Part shown: in pieces, positions 49,117 through 58,548 of the stretch
Numbering within the stretch: position 1 is the stretch's first letter
Layout: each line of letters starts with the position of its first letter
Assembly: GCA_013360195.1 (NCBI GenBank)
Contig: JABWCQ010000014.1
Coordinates: forward strand, 1-64,000
Source: a bacterium
GTDB taxonomy: Bacteria; Electryoneota; RPQS01
Length of the DNA: 64,000 nt
Direction: 5' to 3'
Made by a program: the position numbers and the translations under genes
The notes under the pieces: model-generated
What the model was told of the DNA's origin: nothing
The model's database searches: none
Seen by the model: only the letters and a program-made list of their open reading frames with translations

Positions 49117-50367
49117 ATGCACACCACAGAGTATTTTAATGACATGATGACGCGGGACGTGATGAACGATCCGCATACGTACTATCATCACCTGCGCGCG
49201 CACGATCCGGTGTACTGGAATGAGAAGTGGGGCGGCTGGATGCTCACACGGTATAACGATATCGTCAAGGTGCTGCGCGATCCGGCGGGGTGGTCTTCGC
49301 AGAGAATCAAGTATCTTTCTGAAGAGATGCGTCCCGGTGACGAAGTGCGATTCAAGCCGATTTTCGACGTGCTGGCCAACTGGTTTATCTTCAAGGACCA
49401 GCCGGATCACACGCGCATTCGGAGACTGTTGAATCCGCACATGACACCGATTGCGCTCGAGAAATACAAACCGCGGATTCAGCAGATTGTGCACTCGGTG
49501 ATTGACCGGATTGAAGCGGGCAAGAAATACGATATGGTCAAGGAGTTTTCGTATTTGATTCCGCTGACCGTGATTTTGAATATGCTGGGGATTCCCGAAG
49601 CGGATAAGGATCGCGACGACATCAAATATTGGTCCGAGCAGATCGGATTGCTGTTCTTCATTCGCGCCGATGAACCCAAACGCCGCGAGATTGCGTGCGA
49701 AGGGATTACGTCGTTCGTGGAATATCTGTCGCCGCTGGTCGAAGAGCGCCGCAAGCATCCGAAGGACGATATGATTTCGCTCCTGACACAGGCGGAGAAG
49801 GACGGGATTCTGAGCCGTGACGAAGTGATTTCGACCACGATTCTGCTGGTGTTCGGCGGACACGAGACGACGACGAACCTGATTAACAACGGCTCGCTGG
49901 CGTTTGTTCATAATCCCGATCAGTGGGCACTGCTAAAGAAGAATCCGGGTTTAGCCGAGAGCGCGGTGGAAGAACTGTTGCGCTACGACACGTCGGTGAA
50001 GGCCACGGTGCGCTGGGCGAAATACGATCAGGAAGTCGGCGGCAAACAGATTAAGAAAGACCAGCGCTTGTTGCTCGCACTCACTGCGGCCAACCGCGAT
50101 CCGGAAATTTTCCCGAATCCCGACAAGCTCGATATCACGCGCAACCCGAATCCGCACGTGGCATTCGCGCACGGGATTCATGTGTGTATCGGCGGCCCGC
50201 TGGCGAGACTTGAAGCGGCGGAGACATTCCGGATTATGGCGGAGCGGATGGAGCTGCCGCAGCTTGAAGCGAATATACTGGAATACCAGCCGGCGATTGT
50301 GTCAAGAGCCCTGAATGAGTTTCCGGTCAGTTGGAGCAGTTGTCCCATCGCCCATCACCCCGCATAA
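49117..50367 (+). CDS. Cytochrome P450
   Basis: The 416-residue protein has all P450 landmarks: the I-helix GGHETT (247-252), the K-helix EELLR (285-289) and the heme-binding FAHGIHVCIGG with ligand Cys357. The C-helix FKDQPDHTRIRRLL and length place it with soluble bacterial class I P450s (CYP107/CYP109-like) that hydroxylate small molecules. Its substrate is unknown. A [3Fe-4S] ferredoxin gene 54 bases downstream is the likely electron donor; no ferredoxin reductase is nearby. ATG 49117 lies 7 bases after a GGAG contributed by a repeat. Confidence 0.95.
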   Translation: MHTTEYFNDMMTRDVMNDPHTYYHHLRAHDPVYWNEKWGGWMLTRYNDIVKVLRDPAGWSSQRIKYLSEEMRPGDEVRFKPIFDVLANWFIFKDQPDHTRIRRLLNPHMTPIALEKYKPRIQQIVHSVIDRIEAGKKYDMVKEFSYLIPLTVILNMLGIPEADKDRDDIKYWSEQIGLLFFIRADEPKRREIACEGITSFVEYLSPLVEERRKHPKDDMISLLTQAEKDGILSRDEVISTTILLVFGGHETTTNLINNGSLAFVHNPDQWALLKKNPGLAESAVEELLRYDTSVKATVRWAKYDQEVGGKQIKKDQRLLLALTAANRDPEIFPNPDKLDITRNPNPHVAFAHGIHVCIGGPLARLEAAETFRIMAERMELPQLEANILEYQPAIVSRALNEFPVSWSSCPIAHHPA

Positions 50368-50370
50368 CAT

Positions 50371-50412
50371 TTTACCCCCCTTTCATCCCCCCAGAGGACT
50401 GGGGGGAAATCA
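50371..50412. repeat. CCCCCC-hairpin repeat (family A) copy 6
   Basis: The core CCCCCCAGAGGACTGGGGGG and GAAATCAGA tail fill the gap between the P450 and ferredoxin genes and end 9 bases before the ferredoxin ATG. Confidence 0.85.
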
Positions 50413-50421
50413 GAAGAGCCC

Positions 50422-50649
50422 ATGTCCAAATACAAAATCACGATTGACAAGAACCGCTGTGTCGGTTCGACGCTGTGCATGATGGAAGCGCCGGACATTT
50501 TCGCGCTGGATGAGGAGCATCAGGCACGGGTGGATAATCCCGATTCGGATGACGACGAGGGAATTTTGGCGGCGGCGCATGCCTGCCCGATGAACGCGAT
50601 TTTCATTGAAGAGATTGCCACGGGAAAAAGGATTTGGCCGCGCGCCTAA
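50422..50649 (+). CDS. Small [3Fe-4S] ferredoxin, P450 partner
   Basis: The 75-residue protein fits the 3Fe-4S ferredoxins that feed bacterial P450s: Cys13 and Cys19 in CVGSTLC, then Cys55 followed by Pro (ACPMNAI). Position 16, where 4Fe ferredoxins have a Cys, is Ser. It should carry single electrons to the upstream P450. The operon is separated only by a palindromic repeat, which could form a stem between the two coding regions and change their relative expression. Confidence 0.93.
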   Translation: MSKYKITIDKNRCVGSTLCMMEAPDIFALDEEHQARVDNPDSDDDEGILAAAHACPMNAIFIEEIATGKRIWPRA

Positions 50650-50654
50650 GGTTT

Positions 50655-50793
50655 CTTTAGATTGAGGGGAGAATCTAAAGGAAAAGGGTGGTTTTGTTTA
50701 GATTGGGGGTTGCTATTTTAAGAGAAGTTAAGTTAATTCTGACAATCTAAAGGAAAAGACCATTTTTCTTTAGATTGATTGGCAAATCTTAAG
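50655..50793 (+). repeat. Three AATCTAAAG dyads before the Fic gene
   Basis: CTTTAGATT and AATCTAAAG pair at 50655-50663/50672-50680; TTTAGATTG and AATCTAAAG at 50698/50744; CTTTAGATT and AATCTTAAG at 50768/50785. AATCTAAAGGAAAAG occurs twice in direct orientation (50672, 50744). The block fills the A+T-rich gap upstream of the Fic gene and could bind a regulator or terminate the ferredoxin transcript. Confidence 0.5.
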
Positions 50794-50824
50794 AACTCTT
50801 TAATTATTTGTTTTGAAAGATATT

Positions 50825-51982
50825 ATGTCTGTAACATGGCATACACCCGCAAGCCCCGGTGACCTTCTATCCCTGACTCACGCCAGCGAGGGAAACTACT
50901 CAGCATTCCTGCCCCACCCTTTGCCGCCGCGAGTTAACTTTGGGTTACACGCCATTCGGCAGCTTAGCAAGGCCGAGCATAGCCTCGGGCGGCTATCAGA
51001 ACTGGGGGTTCAATTACCGAGTCCAGAACTCTTGACCTACGCGTTCATGCGACGGGAAGCGGTGTTGAGTTCTGAGATTGAAGGCATCCACACCACCATT
51101 GCGGAAGTCTATCAATACGAAGCGGAGCAAACGGATCAGGGGAATGGGTACGCGCGTGAAGCATACAACAACTTTGACGCGCTCAGATTTGGTCTCGAAC
51201 AGATGAAGTCACGGGAAATCAGTCTTGGCCTGATCCGCGAACTTCATGAACGACTGATGCATGAGGTCCTTGATGCGCGCGGTCGGAACAAGAACCCGGG
51301 AGCATTTCGGGAAACACAAAACTTCATCGGCAGACCCGGTTCAAAGCTCTCACAGGCCATTTATGTTCCACCGCCAGCGGAACGAGTTGAGGAACTTCTC
51401 TATGATTGGGAGAAATTCGTTCGCACAAATAACGAGCTTCCCATCTTGGCAAAGATCGCGTTTGCGCACTATCAGTTTGAGGCGATTCATCCCTTCGAAG
51501 ATGGTAACGGACGCGTCGGGCGGTTACTCATCTCCATGATGCTGCAGAAAGAGGGGCTGCTGGCCATTCCGATTCTGTCGCTATCGAGCTACATTGCCGC
51601 CACTCGCAACGATTATTATGCCGGATTGAACAGCGTGACGCGCGAGGGTGCATGGCAGGAGTGGTTCGAGTATTTTGTTCAAGGCGTGCAGGAAGCCGCT
51701 GAAGATGCAATCGAACGAAGTCAAAAGATTCTTGCACTGCATCGGAGTTATCACACGAAAGTTCTTGAGCATTCCAGAAGCCGCGCAGTTGAATTGGTGG
51801 ATTTTATTTTCTGTCAACCCGTTTTCACACAGTCACAAGCTATGCAGACCATCAACGTGACGCCGCCGGCGATGGCGGGTTACTGCAAGCTATTTGAAGA
51901 GCTTGGTTTGATCCAAGAAATGACAGGAAACTATAATAGGCGTGTGTATCGGGTGCCGGAGTTGCTGGGGGTTTTGGGATGA
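50825..51982 (+). CDS. Fic-family AMP-transferase-like protein with self-inhibitory motif
   Basis: The 385-residue protein has the complete Fic motif HPFEDGNGRVGR (222-233), which predicts AMP (or other nucleotide) transfer to a hydroxyl side chain. An N-terminal inhibitory motif SSEIEG (82-87) marks a class II Fic with built-in inhibition by the Glu. The C-terminus (about 300-385) has winged-helix-like character (FTQSQAMQTINVTPPAMAGY). The start is ATG 50825 or TTG 50813. It overlaps the region of the next small unknown gene. The target is unknown; such proteins occur alone or in toxin-antitoxin-like settings. Confidence 0.9.
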   Translation: MSVTWHTPASPGDLLSLTHASEGNYSAFLPHPLPPRVNFGLHAIRQLSKAEHSLGRLSELGVQLPSPELLTYAFMRREAVLSSEIEGIHTTIAEVYQYEAEQTDQGNGYAREAYNNFDALRFGLEQMKSREISLGLIRELHERLMHEVLDARGRNKNPGAFRETQNFIGRPGSKLSQAIYVPPPAERVEELLYDWEKFVRTNNELPILAKIAFAHYQFEAIHPFEDGNGRVGRLLISMMLQKEGLLAIPILSLSSYIAATRNDYYAGLNSVTREGAWQEWFEYFVQGVQEAAEDAIERSQKILALHRSYHTKVLEHSRSRAVELVDFIFCQPVFTQSQAMQTINVTPPAMAGYCKLFEELGLIQEMTGNYNRRVYRVPELLGVLG

Positions 51983-52022
51983 AAAGTAGAATCCAAATCA
52001 GAAGTTCGCAAACAACTTTAAA

Positions 52023-52487
52023 ATGCTCTTGGGCAACGAAATGGCAAATCATGAAGCAAATTGGCTCCTTCCATTCCAGAAAATATGTGAAAAAAGAAAT
52101 CTGGAATACACAATTGGCCAAGGCAATCAAAATCAACTCGCGATCCTTCCCAATCTACCATCCGTTCAATTTGGCGACTTGCGGGTAAGATCCGGCAACG
52201 AAACGCATGTTGTAGAAATTGAAAATGGGGGTGGCGTAACAAACCTCGCCAAATACTGGGCAGCACTCGCTCCGATAAACGTGTGTGAACATATTGAGCG
52301 CGTTGTCCTGACACATGTATATAATCGGGCGTATGGCTACCAGTCTCATCATGCAATTTGGAATTTCTTGTACTCCAAAATGGATGTGTGGCCAAGGTTT
52401 GAGGCTCATCTATACGTCGTTGCATACGAGGAATTAGATATCGTCGCACGTTTGTTCGCTGAACGTATTCCAATAAATCAGCAGTAA
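52023..52487 (+). CDS. Unknown protein, possible PD-(D/E)XK-like fold
   Basis: The 154-residue protein begins 40 bases after the Fic stop. The segment THVVEIENGGGVTNLAKYW (about residues 60-79) has the E-x-E...K spacing of some PD-(D/E)XK nucleases, but a single motif is weak evidence. The composition is A+T-richer than the flanking core genes, which fits the accessory character of the region. A zinc-ribbon gene starts 7 bases after its stop, so both may be cotranscribed. Confidence 0.55.
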   Translation: MLLGNEMANHEANWLLPFQKICEKRNLEYTIGQGNQNQLAILPNLPSVQFGDLRVRSGNETHVVEIENGGGVTNLAKYWAALAPINVCEHIERVVLTHVYNRAYGYQSHHAIWNFLYSKMDVWPRFEAHLYVVAYEELDIVARLFAERIPINQQ

Positions 52488-52494
52488 AATAGCA

Positions 52495-52797
52495 ATGAAT
52501 AGTAACGAAGAAGTAACACCAACAAATCTACTGAAATGCCCTTTCTGCCAAGAGGATATAGATGCCTCTGCTTCTAAATGCAAGCATTGCGGCGAATGGG
52601 TTTCCAACGAAGAGCGTTTTAAGGCAAGGAAAGACGTATACATCAAAAAATGGCAACCATTCTTCCTTTTCACAGGAGGCGGAATACTTGTGGGCCAATT
52701 ACTTGGCGCTCCAAAAGGATTTATGATCGGATTGTTAGCGGCGGGCATTGTGGGCGTCATTATTTATGGTATCGGATGGCCAAAGAATATCTCTTAA
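52495..52797 (+). CDS. Small zinc-ribbon membrane protein
   Basis: The 100-residue protein has an N-terminal zinc ribbon (CPFCQEDI, then CKHCGEWV) and two C-terminal membrane segments (about residues 55-72 and 76-94). Its plan parallels the zinc-ribbon membrane proteins of the pyr operon, but the sequence differs. Function unknown. It is coupled to the preceding unknown gene and followed after 49 bases by glmL. Confidence 0.65.
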   Translation: MNSNEEVTPTNLLKCPFCQEDIDASASKCKHCGEWVSNEERFKARKDVYIKKWQPFFLFTGGGILVGQLLGAPKGFMIGLLAAGIVGVIIYGIGWPKNIS

Positions 52798-52846
52798 TTG
52801 TCACACTTTATCAAATCACCACCCCTCACCATAAACCCAAGAGAGC

Positions 52847-54709
52847 ATGAGCAAGAAACCTTCAGAGATTACGACCATTCTGGCGACGGACTGCGGTTCG
52901 ACGACGACGAAAGCAATTTTAATTGAGAAGCAGGGGAACGAATACCGGTTGGTCTGCCGCGGTGAAGCGCCGACGACCGTGGAAGCGCCGTTCGAAGACG
53001 TCACCAAGGGGGTGCTGAATGCAATCTCTGAAATTGGCGAGATCATGGGCCGGGAGTTTACGGAGAAGGACGGAGTTATCAAAACCAAGTCCGGCAATCG
53101 CGGCTGTGATATTTACATCTCCACGTCGTCGGCAGGCGGTGGCTTGCAGATGATGGTGTCCGGTGTAGTGAAAGCCATGACTGCTGAATCGGCAGAGCGC
53201 GCCGCGCTTGGCGCGGGTGCAATCGTGATGGATACGCTGGCGAGCAATGACGGACGTCTGCCGCATCAGAAGATTGAGCGTATTCGCAAGCTGCGTCCGG
53301 ACATGATTCTGCTCTCGGGCGGAATCGACGGCGGCACGACGAAGCATGTGATTGAGTTGGCGGAGCTGTTGAAAGCGGCGCGTCCGCGTCCGCGATTGGG
53401 GTCGTCGTATAAACTGCCCGTGATTTACGCGGGCAACAAAGAGGCGCGCGACGAAATCAAGAAGGTGCTTGGTGACGAAGTGGATTTGCTTGTCGTCGAC
53501 AATCTGCGGCCGGTTTTGGAGCGCGAAAATCTGGGGCCTGCGCGGGACGCGATTCATGATTTGTTCATGGAGCACGTGATGGCGCAAGCACCCGGCTACC
53601 GCAAGCTGATGTCGTGGACGGACGCGCCGATTATGCCGACACCGGGAGCAGTGGGAGACATCATGCAGCGTGTGGCGAAGGCGCGCGATATTACGCTCGT
53701 GGGTGTGGATATCGGCGGCGCGACGACGGACGTGTTCTCCATTTTCCGTGTGCCCGGCGGCGACGGCAGGGAGACGGTTTTCAATCGCACGGTGTCGGCC
53801 AATCTCGGGATGAGCTACTCGGTGATGAACGTGCTGGCAGAAGCGGGGATTGAAAATATCCTGCGCTGGGTGCCGTTTGAAATAGACGAGCGTGAGCTGC
53901 GCAACCGGATTGCCAACAAGATGATTCGTCCGACGACGATTCCGCAGACGAAGGAAGAGCTGCAAATCGAGCAGGCGATTTCCCGCGAAGCGCTCCGGCT
54001 CGCGTTCATCCAGCACAAGAATTTCGCCACATCGCTCAAGGGCGTGCAGCAGGAGCGCACGATTTCGGACACGTTCGATCAGAGCGGCTCAGGCGAGACG
54101 GTGGTGAACATGATGGACTTGAATATCATCGTGGGCTCGGGCGGTGTGCTGTCCCATGCGCCGCGCCGCTCGCAGGCCGCGCACATGATGATCGACGCGT
54201 TTCAGCCGGAGGGCGTGACGGAGCTTGCGGTGGATTCGATTTTCATGATGCCGCATCTGGGCGTGCTGGCGAGTGTGCACGAAGAGGCTGCGATTCAGGT
54301 GTTCGAGAAGGATTGTTTGATTCGACTCGGCTCATGTGTGTGTCCGGTCGGCAAGAGCAAGGAAGGCAAACCGTGTGTGACCATAACGGGCACGTCGAAG
54401 AGCGGCAAGCAATTCAATGAGAGTGTGCCGTTCGGAGAATTGATGTTGTATCCGCTTGAACCGGGCGATGAGATTAAGGCCACGATAAAACCTGAGAAGG
54501 GTTTTGACGTCGGCGCCGGGCCGGGGAAGGACATTACGGCAACATTGCACGGCGGCGTGGTTGGACTGATTGTCGACACGCGCGGCCGTCCGCTCGACTT
54601 GTCTCCGCAGACGGAAAATCGTGTCGCCAAGATTCAGAAGTGGACGAAGATTCAGGACTTCATTCTCGCCGGTGCGCATGATGACGGTGTCGCGACGGTG
54701 AGGAAGTGA
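52847..54709 (+). CDS. MutL/GlmL-family ASKHA ATPase
   Basis: The 620-residue protein belongs to the MutL/GlmL family, companions of B12-dependent glutamate mutase, and has the ASKHA phosphate motifs TDCGSTTTKA (residues 14-23) and VDIGGATTDVFSIF (near 285). These proteins are thought to reactivate or chaperone the mutase. No glmE or glmS gene is in the window, so the mutase partner is elsewhere or the protein has another role, as is common in FCB genomes. The last 141 bases (54567-54707) are duplicated at 55475-55615. GAGAG precedes the ATG. Confidence 0.82.
   Translation: MSKKPSEITTILATDCGSTTTKAILIEKQGNEYRLVCRGEAPTTVEAPFEDVTKGVLNAISEIGEIMGREFTEKDGVIKTKSGNRGCDIYISTSSAGGGLQMMVSGVVKAMTAESAERAALGAGAIVMDTLASNDGRLPHQKIERIRKLRPDMILLSGGIDGGTTKHVIELAELLKAARPRPRLGSSYKLPVIYAGNKEARDEIKKVLGDEVDLLVVDNLRPVLERENLGPARDAIHDLFMEHVMAQAPGYRKLMSWTDAPIMPTPGAVGDIMQRVAKARDITLVGVDIGGATTDVFSIFRVPGGDGRETVFNRTVSANLGMSYSVMNVLAEAGIENILRWVPFEIDERELRNRIANKMIRPTTIPQTKEELQIEQAISREALRLAFIQHKNFATSLKGVQQERTISDTFDQSGSGETVVNMMDLNIIVGSGGVLSHAPRRSQAAHMMIDAFQPEGVTELAVDSIFMMPHLGVLASVHEEAAIQVFEKDCLIRLGSCVCPVGKSKEGKPCVTITGTSKSGKQFNESVPFGELMLYPLEPGDEIKATIKPEKGFDVGAGPGKDITATLHGGVVGLIVDTRGRPLDLSPQTENRVAKIQKWTKIQDFILAGAHDDGVATVRK
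54567..54707 (+). repeat. Direct repeat, glmL 3' end (source copy)
   Basis: This stretch encodes the last 47 residues of the GlmL-like protein (start DTRGRPLDLSPQTENRVAK after LIV). A copy with about 4 mismatches in 141 bases lies 908 bases downstream at 55475-55615. Confidence 0.9.
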
Positions 54710-54757
54710 CACTTGAAAAGTGTCCAACATTGCGCTGGCGCGAGGGTCAACATGCCC

Positions 54758-54800
54758 TGATTCCGGCGGGGAACCGCTTCGCTAAATCCCCGCTCGGTGG
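54758..54800 (-). repeat. Palindromic repeat family C, copy 3 (inverted)
   Basis: TGATTCCGGCGGGGAACCGC followed by TTCGCTAAATCCCCGCTCGG is the reverse complement of copies at 18966 and 19983. It lies in the 248-base gap after glmL. Confidence 0.7.
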
Positions 54801-54862
54801 AAGCAGAGCGCAAAGGTGCTGCACTACGGATGCGCTTGGAATAATCGGTTTGCTTGGATAGA

Positions 54863-54886
54863 TCCTTCACTTTGTTCAGGATGACA
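54863..54886 (+). repeat. CHPERSEG-type repeat (family B), intergenic copy
   Basis: TCCTTCACTTTGTTCAGG followed by ATGACAA differs by one or two bases from the copy inside terL at 39283. Confidence 0.75.
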
Positions 54887-54957
54887 AGCGCTTGGAATTG
54901 TGCATGAGGTGCCTGCACGATTATGCAACAGCTTGTTGCACAAATTGACTTACGACC

Positions 54958-55617
54958 ATGAACTCTCAACTTACTCCCTCGACACCGAGCTATGCCGACT
55001 TGTTGGCGGAGTTGAAGCAGCGCATTCGTTCGACGCAGGTGCGGGCGGTGGTGGCGGTGAATCGCGAGCTGGTGCTGCTGTATTGGGAGATTGGCCGGGA
55101 GATTCTGCGGCGGCAGGAAGCCGAGGGCTGGGGGACGAAGGTAATCGAGCGGCTGGCGGCTGACTTGCGGGCGGAGTTCCCGGAGATGACTGGATTGTCG
55201 GCGCGTAACCTTAAGTATATGCAGAAGTTCGCACAGGCTTGGCCGGACGTTCAAATTGTGCAATCAGTGATTGCACAATTACCCTGGGGACATCACACCC
55301 GAATTCTGGACAGGCTAAGCTCGCCTGAAGAACGGTTGTGGTACATCGAGGCCTCAAAGAAGCATCGTTGGTCGCAACGAGTGCTTGAACACCAAATCGA
55401 GACCCAGCTGCATCTTCGGCAGGGGCAGATGCAGTCGAATTTTGAGCGGACATTGCCGGCGGCGGATTCGGATTTGATTGTCGACACGCGCGGCCGTCCG
55501 CTCGATTTGCCTCCGCAGACGGAAAATCGTGTCGCCAAGATTCAGAAGTGGACGAAGATTCAGGACTTCATTCTCACCGGTGCGCATGACGACGGTGTCG
55601 CGACGGTGAGGAAGTAG
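54958..55617 (+). CDS. DUF1016 N-terminal domain fused to a duplicated GlmL C-terminus
   Basis: Residues 1-170 of this 219-residue protein match the N-terminal DUF1016 (YhcG-like) domain: AVVAVNRELVLLYWEIGREI, GWGTKVIERLAADLRAEFP and LSARNLKYMQKFAQAWP. DUF1016 proteins normally continue into a PD-(D/E)XK nuclease domain. Here that domain is absent: from about residue 173 the sequence is the GlmL C-terminus (LIVDTRGRPLDLPPQTENRV), encoded by the 55475-55615 copy. The result is a chimeric, probably nuclease-dead protein. Start ATG 54958; the intergenic region before it holds repeats C and B. Confidence 0.8.
   Translation: MNSQLTPSTPSYADLLAELKQRIRSTQVRAVVAVNRELVLLYWEIGREILRRQEAEGWGTKVIERLAADLRAEFPEMTGLSARNLKYMQKFAQAWPDVQIVQSVIAQLPWGHHTRILDRLSSPEERLWYIEASKKHRWSQRVLEHQIETQLHLRQGQMQSNFERTLPAADSDLIVDTRGRPLDLPPQTENRVAKIQKWTKIQDFILTGAHDDGVATVRK
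55475..55615 (+). repeat. Direct repeat, duplicated glmL 3' end in the DUF1016 gene
   Basis: This copy of 54567-54707 preserves the reading frame and most silent positions, with differences at about 4 bases and at the stop codon (TAG instead of TGA). The two copies bracket the DUF1016 domain. Confidence 0.9.
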
Positions 55618-55651
55618 GGCTTTCTAGAATGGAAAATCAAGAGGGACTCGC

Positions 55652-57070
55652 ATGTTAATATGGAGACATCTCGGCTTTACGAGAAATTTGTTTTTCGTGG
55701 ATCCTTTGCGTCCGATTTCAGAAGATCTAAGGCTTTTTGTTGGCCGTGATGAGGAAACTCGAAGATATTTGGTTGACCTCTTAAGCGACAAGCGTGCTTT
55801 GAAAGTCGTCACAGGAGATGTTGGTGTCGGGAAAACGACGTTTGTTAATGCCTGTCAATATATGTCATATGCCGGGCAATCACCTGATGGATTCCCATTT
55901 GAACTTCCCAAATTGCTCCCTTGCTTTGATAAAATACAAGTAAGAGAAGGCAATAATCTTGATGTATTCTTTCAACAAGTAATGGTTACGATTTGTCAGA
56001 GTATTGCCTATCACTGCAAAATAGCAACAATCGAACCACCAACACTTGTAAAGGAGTACCTTCGTTTCTTCTTAGATCTCAATATTCAATCGGGTGGTGC
56101 AGGTGGTTCCGTGGGATTCAATTTACCTGCTGGATTTGGAATTGAGCTTGGTGGTTCGGGAAAAGCATCAACCCCAACTTCCATAAAGAACATACGCCAC
56201 CATCTACTCAAACTAGTAGAGTTGTCCATGGACGAGCTCAGGTTTGACGGCATTTCGGTAGTTGTTAACAACTTAGATATTTTGTCTAAAGATAGCTTGT
56301 TGCAATTTGTTAATGAAGCTCGTGACGAACTGTTTGACATTCCTGGTATTTATTGGACACTAATTGGCAGGAAGGGAATAGCAACTGTCATTTCAACTGA
56401 ATCTGACAGAGTCGGAGATTATCTGTCTGGTACAGAACTTTGTCTTACTCCGCTTAAATTTCCTGACACAAAACAGATTATTGATAGAAGAGTTGACGAG
56501 CTTAGATTAGATTCTCGGCCTGATGCTGTATGTCCATTGCAGGAAGACATGATATATCTTTTTCACGATATGTCACTCAAAGAAACTCGTGAAACACTGA
56601 GCATCTGTGGTGAAGTAGTCAGAAGAGTAATAGGAGTAAATCCTGCTCTAAAAATCATACCTAGGGAAATTGCAGTTTCCGCATTTGTACAATATGCATA
56701 CGAACGCGCAAAAGATCTTGACTTGTCAGAAAGCAAGGTTAAAATCCTTTCAGCGGTTTGGGCAAAAGAGTCATGTAGGCCTAAGGATTTCGCAAATTTC
56801 GACTATAAAACGATTCAGGGTTTTAATAGTGCGCTGAAAGTATTATCTGACAAAGGTATTCTCTCTGTTGAAGAGAAGGGGAGGGCGCGAATTTACAGGA
56901 TGACAGGATTAACAGTGCTAGCGGCAATTACAGGAGCACTTGGTGAAGAAATTCGACAAGCTGCTGCATCACAAATGAACAAACTTTCGGAACCCGTCGC
57001 TTCGACAATGGAGTCAGAACCCACTGCATTCGACGAGGCACAATTGTCGCTCGAGTTGGATGAAGATTAA
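55652..57070 (+). CDS. AAA/ORC-like ATPase with C-terminal winged helix, A+T-rich
   Basis: The 472-residue protein has a Walker [10 protein letters not shown] (residues 55-63) and a Walker B-like [11 protein letters not shown] (about 203-213), then helices and a winged-helix-like C-terminal domain ([20 protein letters not shown]). The pattern resembles STAND/ORC-type P-loop NTPases. The base composition is clearly A+T-richer than the neighbours and the codon use differs, so recent transfer is likely. It lies beside the DUF1016 chimera and Fic genes in an accessory segment. A defence or plasmid-partition role is possible but unproven. Confidence 0.68.
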   Translation: MLIWRHLGFTRNLFFVDPLRPISEDLRLFVGRDEETRRYLVDLLSDKRALKVVTGDVGVGKTTFVNACQYMSYAGQSPDGFPFELPKLLPCFDKIQVREGNNLDVFFQQVMVTICQSIAYHCKIATIEPPTLVKEYLRFFLDLNIQSGGAGGSVGFNLPAGFGIELGGSGKASTPTSIKNIRHHLLKLVELSMDELRFDGISVVVNNLDILSKDSLLQFVNEARDELFDIPGIYWTLIGRKGIATVISTESDRVGDYLSGTELCLTPLKFPDTKQIIDRRVDELRLDSRPDAVCPLQEDMIYLFHDMSLKETRETLSICGEVVRRVIGVNPALKIIPREIAVSAFVQYAYERAKDLDLSESKVKILSAVWAKESCRPKDFANFDYKTIQGFNSALKVLSDKGILSVEEKGRARIYRMTGLTVLAAITGALGEEIRQAAASQMNKLSEPVASTMESEPTAFDEAQLSLELDED

Positions 57071-57132
57071 CAGATCAAACAATTAGCTCAGCGTGTCAGT
57101 GGCGCTTTTCATACGTCAAATTAACTATTACA

Positions 57133-58131
<999 letters not shown>

Positions 58132-58162
58132 CATTTATTCGATTGCGGAAAAACGAACCGAC

Positions 58163-58531
58163 ATGCGACTACTTCTCATAATGAGTATCAGTCTTCTTGT
58201 TTTCGGATGCAAGGAGGCCCGCGAAGCGCGGGAGCTGAAAAAGCAGCACAGGGCGGAAGCTCTTCCGATGTACGGCATGCTTACATATATGGCGGACGCG
58301 GCGACGTTCACGGATTGCAGAACCTTGAGCCGGTACCCTGTGCCGTTCAAAGGGGATTGGCTGGAGGTGGAACGGGCATATGTGAACATGCGGCAGCACG
58401 GTGAGCCGGTGTATATCGAATTTCGCGGGCGGCTGGACGAAGAAATCGTTGACGGCGTCACGCGGCCTGCAGTGGTGATTGAAGAGATAACTCAAATGCG
58501 CCCCGACACGAGCTGCGGCTCACAATTTTAG
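58163..58531 (+). CDS. NlpE-like lipoprotein
   Basis: The 122-residue protein has a signal peptide with lipobox (SLLVFGC, Cys15). The mature part, with MADAATFTDCRTLSRYPV and then AYVNMRQHGEPVYIEFRGRL, resembles the NlpE/COG3650 domain that often occurs next to META-domain lipoproteins. Such a META gene lies at 59442-59990. NlpE proteins sense envelope stress and copper. The frame is open to 58055 but overlaps the upstream gene, so ATG 58163 is used. Confidence 0.72.
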   Translation: MRLLLIMSISLLVFGCKEAREARELKKQHRAEALPMYGMLTYMADAATFTDCRTLSRYPVPFKGDWLEVERAYVNMRQHGEPVYIEFRGRLDEEIVDGVTRPAVVIEEITQMRPDTSCGSQF

Positions 58532-58548
58532 TCAAAATATAAAAATTT

